Assembly (NCBI GenBank): GCA_003427395.1
Contig: BFEA01000050.1
Span: forward strand, 840,341-888,475
Direction of reading: 5' to 3'
Origin: Chara braunii
Lineage: Eukaryota; Streptophyta; Charophyceae; Charales; Characeae
Length of the DNA: 48,135 nt
The notes beneath the pieces were generated by a model, which was given only the letters and a program-made list of their open reading frames with translations, ran no database searches and was not told where the DNA came from. The position numbers were made by a program, and so were the translations under genes. Below are positions 1 to 9,688 of the stretch, in pieces; positions within the stretch are counted from its first letter, which is position 1; each line of letters starts with the position of its first letter.

Positions 1-2709
1 GGTCATCCCAAAGCACTGTCAAAACGCGGACTTAACCCTGAGCCTAAACCCCTAAACTGCCGTTTTCAGGCGGCGCACTACTTGTGGCCGCCTGACAACG
101 TCAGTCGCGCTTCTACCGCCTTTAAAACCCAGTATCTGACATGAGAAGAAACTCAAATATCGCGAAGTATTATAGAAAACCAAATATAATTGACGAGTCT
201 GCGATGAAGATGATAATCCAACTGATAATTAGTAATTTTATTAATAATTAAACATTAACATCCTTTTGTCCTCTCTTCAACCGAGCATCGTGAACAACAT
301 GGTAGTAGGAGTCTAAGCAAAACTTCTATCTACTGATCCATTAATTGAAAAAACAATTTCCACCTCATAAATACCATGCATTGTTGAACTGTTCTTACTA
401 CCAAGACTATACCTCGCCCCAAAGGTTTTCTCGTCAACCGTTCCCAGTTAGCCACTAGATTGTTTTCCTCCCTCCACAAATCCTCAGGTCTCTTTACCAG
501 GCCTCACACTCTTGTTATGACAAGTTACAGGGTTACGCCCCAACATCGGTCAACGTTGTTCTTACATCGGCCTACTACGAGCTTTAGAATATTGGAGCTA
601 CACATGGCTTCAGGCAGGTGTCTATTGTCTCTGAAATCCTGAAACAGATATAAGGAGAGGCTCGAAGAAACCACAAATGCCAACAAAAAATTCAGTGTTG
701 ATGATTAGATTGTAGAAACTTTTTGTCTCTGAAATCCTTAAACAGGTATCAGGAAAGGCTAAAAGAAACAATAAGTGTCAATAGAAAACTGTACCCAGTT
801 TCTTAAAGATTTAAGGATGTTAAAATTCATTGTTGATGATTAGATTGTTGAAACTCTTACCCCCCGTCCATCCCTCTCATTCTCCCCCTATCGCGCCTCC
901 ATCGACCAAGACTGCGTTGATCATTAACACTCCTCATCAGCCCCAACTTCTAACAAACCCATTCAGCCGCCCCTGTTCCTACATAGGCATCTACTTATCA
1001 CCTAAAGTATATCGCTGCTAACCCTTTACCCTATTGTGCCCCCGCTAGGATATTACGTCGTTGCTGACATTTACCCCAGTCTCATAATAGATCATCCCCC
1101 ATAATCTATCCATACCCCTCCAAGGCATTCACTTCCCACCTTGTGAAGCCCTTGTAAAGTAAAAATTTCCACTTGTCTTTTAGTTAAAATTAAAATATTT
1201 TGCCGACGTCATAAAATTGAGGTTTTTTTTTTTTTTTTCAGGAACTTCGACCAGGTTTTAAATGTATCATGAATGTTGTACCTTTATAGGTATTAACATA
1301 TGTTTATTGGAACATGATTAAACCACAACATGGTTAGTTTACTAATTGGAGGAGGATCAAATCATAACACCCTTTCAATCTCAATTTCGTCCCGCCAACA
1401 AAATATTCCAATTTTATCTAAGAGGAAAGTTTACCCAAAAATACCTCAGTGGCTTCAGGAGGAGAAAACAAAAATAGAAATAATAGAAAAAAATAATATA
1501 AAATTTTGATCATTGATGGAGAGTAATGGATAATCAAAACGATAAAAATGAGAGAAATAAAAATATTACCCTTTGATTTTTCTATATGAAATTAAGAAAT
1601 GAGAAAAATAAAAAATGAGAGCAAATAACTTGAATTTTTAGTTTAGGTATTTAAATATTTAAATAAATACCTCGTCTGTCATTCCCATGATAACAACGAT
1701 ACAAATTTTAGATAGATAAGAGAAATTTAATAAAATATTATTAAACTGGTGCAATAAGTTGCTTAATTAGTTGAGGACTTTGATGTTGAATAGGTTGATT
1801 AATTAGTTGATGATTTGTATGATGATTGAGTGATGATTAATTGATTAGTTGATAAATGTATAATATTATTAAAGAAGAGAATATATAGATTATGCAATAA
1901 GAAAAAGGTGATGAATAATGCACGTGAGATACCTCTAAGTTCACAATTCCTAAAAGTGTTAGGAAAATCATAATCTACTATGGACTGTTGCACTGAACTT
2001 CGTGCATTCAGGGCGGTTTGGGACCCATCAACCAGGGTTCCGACATAATTCCTTTTGCAGCGGACTTCAACAGTCTTACTTTTAGACCCCAAGTCTTGAA
2101 GAAGAAGTTGATGGCTTCTTTGTTGTACATCGTTCTTCAAGCTTTTCAACGATCTACCTAGATGAGAGCCCAAATATTTCGAATGCCAAGTTCATAATGT
2201 TGATATCAAGAAAAACAACAATTTTTTTAAACAGTCTGCCATTCCTTAGTTTCTAGATAACATTCATGCTTTGCAAGGCAAAGTAACATATACCCACCCT
2301 CCACCCACCTCCTCTGTATTACATAGTATTTCATCCACGATAAAACCCTCGTCCCAATGGATGAGGTCTTCTGCATGAGCGGACCACAATCTGGACCACC
2401 AAGTCCATATTCTCTTCAATTCTACACCGACCATTACCTTGCCTACTCATCAGTGATAACAACTTTTAGAGTCTGCTAAACAAATTTGTCTCTTAGATTA
2501 TAGGCCGAAGGTGGGGTACCAAGCTCAAGCTAAAATCACTTATACTTCCAAGGCATTTTTCTCCGGGGATGGAAACGACATGCGCACCACAAAAACAAAT
2601 CGGCGTGGACCTCCTTTTCGTTGGAGCTGCCAACCGTTTTGCTCCGGATGCAAAGCCTCAAAAGTTGTGACTGCATGCATGCCGCATACTTTATTTTTTG
2701 GCTGGGAAA
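1..2709. other. AT-rich flank, no recognised gene
   Basis: This stretch lies left of the first LTR. It is AT-rich with poly-T and poly-A runs, for example near 1220-1240, and TGATGATT-rich simple sequence around 1790-1860. Open frames here are short and none carries a motif I recognise. One diverged tandem duplication at 625-852 is listed separately. I see no promoter, RNA gene or transposon end I can support. Confidence 0.6.
625..852. repeat. Diverged tandem duplication, two units
   Basis: A unit beginning TTGTCTCTGAAATCC and ending TTGATGATTAGATTG plus a few bases occurs at about 625-722 and again at about 723-852. The second copy carries roughly 30-40 extra bases in its middle. The copies differ by scattered substitutions. 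No function is evident. Confidence 0.7.
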
Positions 2710-3508
2710 CGTTGTCGGGTGGCTCCAGCCTTGCGCCGACCTTTACTTCCTTGAAGATGACACTTGCAGGGTACCGGATCTACCGAACTTACCAGGTGGG
2801 GCCTGACCAACAACGATGGATTGTGATAGCAGGTTCACGCCACAAGTATTAGGGACGGCGCGTCAGGTAGAAGGCGAACCACAAAGCATGGCTGAGCATG
2901 GACACTACAAAGGACCGTCGCGCTCAAGGTGTAAAAGCGCGGGGGTTGAGGATGCGGACATCAAAGGTCTGGACAAGGCACAAAAATGGAGCGGCCAGAT
3001 TTACGGAAAATGTCGAGCAATGGGCCAGACAAAAACGGGCGCATCACTCTAAGAAGAGCCCTCGGGCGAATTAAGCGGCGATCGACACCGGAGTTCATCA
3101 TGGGATCAGTGTAGAAGGAGTTCATTGCTTGGGCGCGCCTAGGGCCTTGACATTTGGACCCTAAGTAAAGTCAAAAGAGGGCTCACAAGGCTAAGGTCGA
3201 GAAAGGGGTTTTCGGGCCGTGAACTTATTTCCGGAACCGGGCTGTGCGGAAATTGACAAGACCCTGGTACTTTTCATGTGGGGACCACGAGGGCCTGGGA
3301 AGGCTTGGGCCTAGGTTCGGAATGAGCCTTGGTATCAGTGCGTTGCAAAAGGCCCGGTACCCGACAAAAAGGGGCCCTTCGATGGAAACTCTTCGAGGGT
3401 CCAAACATGCCCGGGTGCAGGCCAGAGAGAGCCACGGAACCGGGGCAACCTTGCAGCAGCCCGGAGCCCACGAGGGTGGTGAGGCACACCGAGAAGAGGG
3501 CCGCAAAG

Positions 3509-3516
3509 TATTTAAG
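3509..3516 (+). promoter_or_regulatory. Candidate TATA box in 5' LTR
   Basis: TATTTAAG lies in a block that is nearly identical in the two LTRs (3485-3560 and 19440-19515), whereas the flanking repeats diverge more. The position, about 800 bp into a 3.4-kb LTR, suits a U3 promoter. No start site can be mapped from sequence alone. Confidence 0.4.
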
Positions 3517-3739
3517 CCCAACCGGGCTCAAGAGCAGGACACTTCCCAGATGCGTACTTACGGGCGCACGACGAGAACCCGGGGAGGGGAGTTGCAATCG
3601 ACATTTCCGGAAGGCGCACGGAGCTGGCAGGAGTCGCTAGCTCACTGACTAACAGGAGTGGCGAACTCTCAAGCGCACGAGAAAGTGAAGGGAGACACGA
3701 GAGGTAAGGGAGGGGCGTACAGGCAGCGAGATGAGCAAA

Positions 3740-4235
3740 GACGGACGCAGTCACACGTACACGTGCACTCACGCTCACAAGTCGTGATCGGAACGCGAAC
3801 AGTCGCGCGCGGGACAGAGATGGGCACAGTCGCGCTCACACTCGCACACTTGCTCACGGGTCTCGATCGGGACGTGCGCAATCGCCCACACACACACACA
3901 GGACCGCACGGTCGGGACAGAGACGGACGCAGTCGCGGGCACACGCGCACCCTCGCTTGCAGGTCGAGATCAGGATGCGTGCACATGCTCATACATCCTC
4001 TCGGTCGGAACAGGGACCCTCGAAGTCGTGCGCGGACGCGTACAAGTACCCACGTGGTCGGGACACGGACCCGTGCAGACACATGCACACGCGCGCTCAC
4101 AGGTCGCGGTCGGGACACACGCAGTCGCATGTACACACGCATACGCCCTCGCAGTCGAAACAGGGACCTGCGCAGTCGCACGCAAACGCGCACTAATGGA
4201 CGCAGTCGCGCGTGGACGCACGTTGTATGTATGAG
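3740..4235. repeat. GC-rich CA/CG minisatellite inside 5' LTR
   Basis: These are degenerate direct repeats built from motifs such as GTCGGGACAGAGACG, GCGCAGTCGC and CGCTCACAGGTCG, recurring every 40-90 bp or so. The same array is present in the 3' LTR, split by element 2 (19690-20055 and 34050-34200). Open frames of 200 or more codons here on both strands are composition artefacts. Confidence 0.75.
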
Positions 4236-4261
4236 CACGATAGGGTTCGTGCACACGCACT

Positions 4262-4560
4262 CGTGCGCGAGCAACCTCGTGCACAGTCGGGATCTGCGCG
4301 AGTGAGAGTGCACCGGCGCGTGAGCAACCATGCAAACAATCGGGAAATGCGCGAGTGAGCGCACACCAGCGCGCGAGCAACCGCATGGACAGTCGGGATC
4401 TGCGCGAGCGAATGCGCACCAGCGAGCGAGCAACTACGCACACAATCAGGATCTGCGCGAGCGAGCACGCCCCAGTGCGCGAGCAACCACACACATAATC
4501 GGGATCTACCGGAGCAAACGTGCACCAACGCGTGAACAGCCACGCTTAGAGTCGGGATCG
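4262..4560. repeat. 53-bp tandem repeat inside 5' LTR
   Basis: About five to six units each begin GAGCAACC and contain a GTCGGGATCTGCGCGAG-like core. The first two units measured are 53 bp each. The matching array in the 3' LTR is at about 34237-34550. Units differ by point changes, so the array predates this insertion. Confidence 0.8.
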
Positions 4561-4734
4561 AGGCGCGCAGCTGCCTACACAATTGGGATCACTTCTCAGC
4601 AGCCACACGCTACCCACTCGGTCGGGCTCCAAGGTGGGTGCAGACAGAGATTGCGCGCGCACAGGCGGAGAGGGCCCTGTGCCCACTAGCGCGCTGCCGT
4701 GCATGTCACTATGCGCCCCGACCAAGCCATCCAG

Positions 4735-5490
4735 GCACTTGACCGAAACGGGATTTCGAATCAGACCGGGACTTGTCTGCGAACAGGGACTTCTGCCGAG
4801 TCGGAACATCTGGAATGCGCGGGGCACTTTGGGACAAGGGCCGGGACAGCATATCCGAGACGGCAAGGCGTGACCTTTGGGCACAGAACCGGGCCTTTGG
4901 GCAGAACTGGAACTTTGGGCCAGAACGGGACTTCGGACGAGTAGAACGGGACTTGGGACTCAGGCCTGGGCTTTGGACACAGATAGGGGCTACAAATGTG
5001 ACTGGGCACAAAGATGAACGGGCGACATTTGAAGCACGCCGGGGCCTGCCGACAGGATCTGGCATTTCATGTATCAGCGAGCGGACTTGTTTTTTTTTTG
5101 TGACACGACGAGTGAGGATCGCGTAACCGGTACGAGCAGACTGGAATTTGGGCAAGTCCGGGACTTTGGGATCCGACCGGGGCTTGGGGACCGGGCTGGA
5201 ACATTTGAAACCAGGCAGGGGCATTGGGAGTTCGGGCTCGGTCAGTTGAGAACGGCACGACTCTTGGGCTCCGATTGAGGCACCAGACACAAGCTGGGAT
5301 TTTTCAGGCAGGACCAAAACTTCAACCAGGTTTGGGACTTTGATCGGATCGGGCTTCAAAACGGACCGGAACTTCGACCAGGTTTGAGCGTTGAGCGGAC
5401 CGGGGCCTTGGGACAGACTGGGACCTTGGGTAAGGCTGCGACTTTTCGTCGAGACCGGGGTTTGGACTAAAGCATTTTGGGGTCAGAGCA
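4735..5490. repeat. Degenerate GGGACTTTGG-type repeats inside 5' LTR
   Basis: Short irregular repeats share the theme ACCGGGACTTTGGG or CCGGAACTTCG at intervals of about 20-35 bp. The same block occurs at 34690-35430 in the 3' LTR. It holds no coding signal. Confidence 0.6.
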
Positions 5491-6029
5491 GGATTTCCTT
5501 GGGTTTGGGCGGGATAGAGGCCACGCTGAAACTTCAGCAACCACACCAGGGCACTCGAGATCAGGTTGGAATATCTAGAACTCAGGCCGAAACCACCGAG
5601 TCGACAAGAATATTTGAGGACCTCTGAAATCTGGCTGGAGCTCTTAGGGTCCGACGGAGACTTGTGAGGAGGGTTGGGACGTGAGCGAGTCCATGGTGAA
5701 ACTAGACCTGGAGCTTTAGCCCCAGTGGGCCTGAGAATCTTGCTCGGACACGGAGAGCTCTAACGCGATTCCCTGGGATCAGCGAGCCCGTTACCGGCGA
5801 CACCCTATAGGGCGGAGGATCCGATCCAGACTGTTAGTAACGGTCGGGACTTAGACCGATTTTTCTTAGTTGGGCGCGGGACCTATTTCTGAGGTTGGAA
5901 GTAGCGCACTGAATCCTATTATTTTGGACTAAATGAAAATAATTTTTTTGTTCCTCCCAAACGGTGGGCTGTGAGAGACTCAAGGTTGTGCTTAAAGTCA
6001 GCTTCAATCTCTATTTCTGTGGATGTGGA

Positions 6030-6046
6030 CTAACTGTTTCTTGCAG
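6030..6046 (+). promoter_or_regulatory. Splice-acceptor-like site near 3' end of 5' LTR
   Basis: CTAAC, then a short pyrimidine-rich stretch, then TTGCAG followed by GT, resembles a branch point, polypyrimidine tract and 3' splice site. It is kept in the 3' LTR with AG at 35994-35995. A second TTTCTTGGTGTGTGCAG lies about 220 bp downstream in the leader. Branch A to AG is only about 13 nt, shorter than usual. A spliced leader is an inference. Confidence 0.3.
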
Positions 6047-6145
6047 GTTATAGGAGCCCCGACCAACCGTCCTGCGGGTGACAGACACGGCACGAGATAT
6101 AGGGTCGGATCGGGGTGCCGACAGAGTACTTCTCCAGGTCGACAG

Positions 6146-6163
6146 TGGCGCCGTTACCGGGGA
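6146..6163 (+). promoter_or_regulatory. Primer-binding site, tRNA-Asp type
   Basis: TGGCGCCGTTACCGGGGA begins two bases after the LTR end. From memory of plant tRNA-Asp(GUC), the complement of its 3' end is TGGCGCCGTTGCCGGGGA, so there is one mismatch in 18. The same primer type is known from plant Athila-like gypsy elements. This site fixes the LTR/internal boundary and the orientation of element 1. Confidence 0.9.
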
Positions 6164-7549
6164 AGGCTACCAGTCGGGACTCCGGTCTGCCTGTAACTGG
6201 AGAGGCGTGGGAGGAGTAAGAGACGAGGTTTAATCTGGACCGGGTTTCACTCTGGATATTTCTTGGTGTGTGCAGGTGTGGTGCGATCGCGAGTGAGCGG
6301 ACGACGGACGGTCGACCTGTGATCGACGTTCCCGGGTGAGACGTGGATTTTTGCATTCTAGTGATCTCATTGAATCTTGCATTTTCATGATTCCTTGCCT
6401 TCTCTTCCTACATGATTTTTGTTTGATTGAGGAAGATTGTTCTGATCCTTCCCTACCCTTTGGTCAGTCCATCCTGATCTGACTCTACGAGAGAAAATTG
6501 TGAGCAGGGGACGAACAAGAGGGATTGAAGGGGAGGGGAGAAGCGCCCCGAATATGCAAGGAGCAGGGTGGGACTAGATAGGCTAGATGATCATGATGGA
6601 TAGCCGGGGGGTTTGAACCACAACGCGAGTCGGTGAGAGACCATGCCTGAGGTGGGCCGAGTAGAGGCATGGATAGGAGAGTGAGGATGCACGACTGAGA
6701 CACCGCCCCTTCGCTCGCGTGTGACTTCGGTCCACCCTAGGGCACATGAGTTGGTCGACTCATGTCCAGGTCGCGTGGAGGTGGTTGGCAAGTGATGATG
6801 GTACACTGATCAATCCTCCTTCTCGACATGAGGGTAGGGAGAGATACGCCAGAGGGCGATTCTTTCCTAGGTCTGTTGACGTCTTGAGGGGTTATAGGAG
6901 CGATCGGTGGGGGCCTATCATGGGGGTCTGTGAACTCATCAGTCTAAGAGTGGACACAGAGAAATAAGCGTTGAGAGAACTATTGACGGTTGGTTAGGAA
7001 TGGTATCTATCCATCTTAGACGCGCGGAAGGATCGTTTGATGTCGTGAGTCTGCCATTGGAAGGGAACATTATAATATATTTATCATCCGATGAGTAGAG
7101 GTTTCTAGTGATAGACGTTGTCAAGCATTGTCGGACACTCTTCTGTCTGGTATCTCTCAGCCGTAGTACGGTTCGTTGTTGTTTAGTGAGTTAAATCAGT
7201 AGGGTCGGATACTATTGGTCCGTATAGGGTCTGATACTCGTATGACTGGGAGCTTCCCCGAGCTATGGTAGTTAGAGCTACGACTATCCCTAAGTTCCTG
7301 ACTGGTTTCATCTTTGGGAGTGATGGTAGTCATTTGAGGTTGGTAGGTATGCTCAGGAGAGCTATCTAGCTCAAGCCTTCAGTAGCAGAGCTCTCGTGGC
7401 TGACCACTTACTGTCTAGATAGAGTTGTCCCTCCTCGCAAAGAATTAAGGCGGTTCTTTTTCCGGATTAGAGCAGAGTTACGATGAGGGGCGACCACAGG
7501 CGAGATTGACAGGGTAAGGATATTGGATGCTGAGCCAATTGAGGACTAG
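6164..7549 (+). other. Leader of element 1, no gene recognised
   Basis: This is about 1.4 kb between the PBS and the first supported start codon. It has stops in all + frames and no conserved protein motif. It probably contains the untranslated leader and packaging signal, but I cannot point to either. Confidence 0.55.
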
Positions 7550-7615
7550 ATGTCTCAGTACGGTGAAGAGTATCCTGTCGAGTTTCGCCAATTCCGTTAC
7601 AAGGAACCCGAATTC

Positions 7616-8502
7616 CTGCGTAGCACGGCGAACGTGTTCGCGCCCCTTCATGTTTGTGCGAACGAGTTCGCGTGTTCGCGAACGGCTCGCGAACATTTTT
7701 TTTTTCGTAAAAAAAACTAGGTTGTTGGATCGGACGTCCGGGACCCCCCTGACCGTCCGGGATGTCCGACCGGACGTTTGGTCGGATGTCCGACTGGACA
7801 AGGATTGTCCGACCTAGCGCAAAAAAAAAACAAAAAAAAAAAACAAGTTCTCAGAAAAATCTGAAAATAATATATGTTATGTAACATAACAATACAAGCA
7901 ACTTTTGCCTTGGATTCATGTTCAAATTCGCAGGCAATCATGAGTTAAAAATCGAAAACCGAATTTTTTTTATTTTTTATTTTTACGAAAAAAAAAACTT
8001 TTTTTCCCGGACGACGGGGGTACCAGACGTATAGGGGAGACGACCGGCCCCCGGACCATTGGTAACCAAGAAAAAAAAAGAAAAAAAATAGGTTTTTGAT
8101 TTTTAACTCATGATTGGCTATGAATTTGAACATGACTCCAAGGCAAAAGTTGCTTGTATTGGTATTTTACATAACATATATGCTTTTCAGATTTTTCTCA
8201 GAATTTGTTTTTTTTGTTTTAAACCACCAGTACCTTTGCCGCTTGGAAAATAGCGGGACTCGGGTAGGCATCCGACCTTCGCAGCGACCGAAACGAAACG
8301 ACGGCCGCCGATCAGATTTATCAACGGTAGTCGTCGTCGGGCCTTACCTCCGGAAATTCAGGCGCTTGGGAAAACTGTCCGTTTTCCCTATTTTCCCAAG
8401 CGGGAAAGGTACTGGTGCTCTAAATATTTTTTATGTTCGCGTTCGGAAGGTTTTGGGCGCTTGTTCGCGTTCGCCTCCGAACGCGAACACGTTGCTACGT
8501 AA
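7616..8502. mobile_element. hAT-like foldback MITE (about 887 bp) in the pre-gag ORF
   Basis: The ends are CTGCGTAGCA and, on the opposite strand, TTACGTAGCA: a 10-bp terminal inverted repeat with two transition differences, followed on both sides by ACGTGTTCGCG-like sequence. Flanks are CCGAATTC (7608-7615) and CTGAATTC (8503-8510), an 8-bp target duplication with one transition; 8 bp is the hAT signature. Clusters of TTCGCG/CGCGAA near both ends look like subterminal transposase-binding repeats. No transposase is encoded, so it would have moved in trans. Confidence 0.75.
7841..8211. repeat. 120-bp inverted repeat inside the MITE
   Basis: Arms at 7841-7960 and 8091-8211 are reverse complements with few mismatches, separated by about 130 bp of A/T-runs and a short GC-rich segment. 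Transcribed, they would form a long hairpin, a classic source of siRNA or miRNA-like products. The arms could also mark a smaller element nested in the MITE. Confidence 0.85.
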
Positions 8503-9688
8503 CTGAATTCATTAACGAAGATTGGGTAGAATTTACCTTAAGTGGGAGGGCGATCCGGACACCTAACAGGGGGAAGGTGGACAGGGCTTGGAGGTATATC
8601 CTGTTAAGACCAGGGGTTTGGCTATTGGTCGTAGCGTCAGTGGGATTCGACCGCGATAGGAGGAGAAGAGTAATGGCGGAGTTACTAGCATTAGTGGTAA
8701 AAGACTTCGCCTATTACCAAACCTCCCTACTAACTGACATAGTTTCTTTGGCGGTTGAGCAAGGCCATAGGGACCCGGACCTAGGAACAGTACCAAGTCT
8801 CGACCTTTATACCTGGCGGGACGAGGTAACAGCTAGAGACATATTGCAGTAAGAGGTTGCTGAACTCTTGAAGGAGGAACTCCGTTGGGATAGGGATTTT
8901 AAATCGGTAATGGTCTCCCTCCGCCTTGCCCGGGTAGGGTTCTTGCCGCAATCCGAAGAGGCATTGGGGCTTCCTATCCCAATTTTCATTTTAGAAGCCT
9001 TCCTCGGGGGGTTGGAACGTCTAATTCAGGCCCATTGGGCATTCCTGCAGATCCCGGGCCTCTTGAGGAATAGTGACGAGCATCACACATATTACGTGTT
9101 GTGGAAGGAGGGACCTAGATTCAGTGACGGAGGCGTTAGAGCTAGTGGAACTGATTAGAGCGACTTCGCCTAGGAGTTCGTGGGAAGCCCCCAAAGAGGA
9201 TCAGTCGGTCGAGTTTTGAATCAACTTCAATAAGGTCATCCGAGAGTCACCCCTATACGTGACAAGACTAACGGAGTTGTTTGGAAGTTGGGATATTAAC
9301 GAAGTCGATAGAGTAAGGTCACTCATAGATTCATACGAGTTGTATTTTCACTATCGTACCTTAGAGCCAGAAGACGAGGAGGAGGAATACGGGGAGGAAG
9401 ATTGGGTCCAGGAAGAATGGGAAGAACGACGAGAGGGACCTGAGGAGTGGGAAGACATACAAGATTTTCCCAAGGAAAGGGTAGGGTATTTCAGGAATGC
9501 GATCGAGATCGAGAGATGTGCTAAAGAGCAATGGTCAAGATTAGGGGTCAGGATGAGCTCAAAACCTAGAAATGACGGAACTCTTAACGAGTAAACTCTC
9601 CTGGGAAGGAGTAAACTGGGGGTTGCCGACGTCCAGCGATCCGACCATAGAAGCCTTACTAAAGCACTAGACTCCTTTGACTTTGGGC

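Larger units (their letters stand above)
2710..6144 (+). repeat. 5' LTR of element 1 (3435 bp)
   Basis: This sequence matches 18496-20055 plus 34035-36093 along its whole length once insertions are removed; the reconstructed 3' LTR length is about 3457 bp. Conserved blocks include 3480-3600 and 5880-6144. It ends GGTCGACA directly before the primer-binding site. Much of its middle is GC-rich tandem repeat, which creates many long but meaningless open frames. The 5' end reads CGTTGTCGGG where the 3' LTR reads TGTTGTCGGG. Confidence 0.9.

Noticed and set aside
40-60. Telomere-like CCTAAACCCCTAAAC string near the left edge
   Set aside because: Only about two imperfect units, no array; chance is sufficient.
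1799-2173. 124-codon frame on - (HLGRSLKSLKNDVQQ) and an overlapping protein-like frame on +
   Set aside because: Both strands look equally coding-like, there is no motif, and the N- and C-terminal parts are low complexity; not supportable as a gene.
3658-4433. Open frames of 170-250 codons on both strands, Arg/His/Thr- or Cys-rich
   Set aside because: They lie entirely in the LTR minisatellite and owe their length to GC-rich repeats lacking stops.
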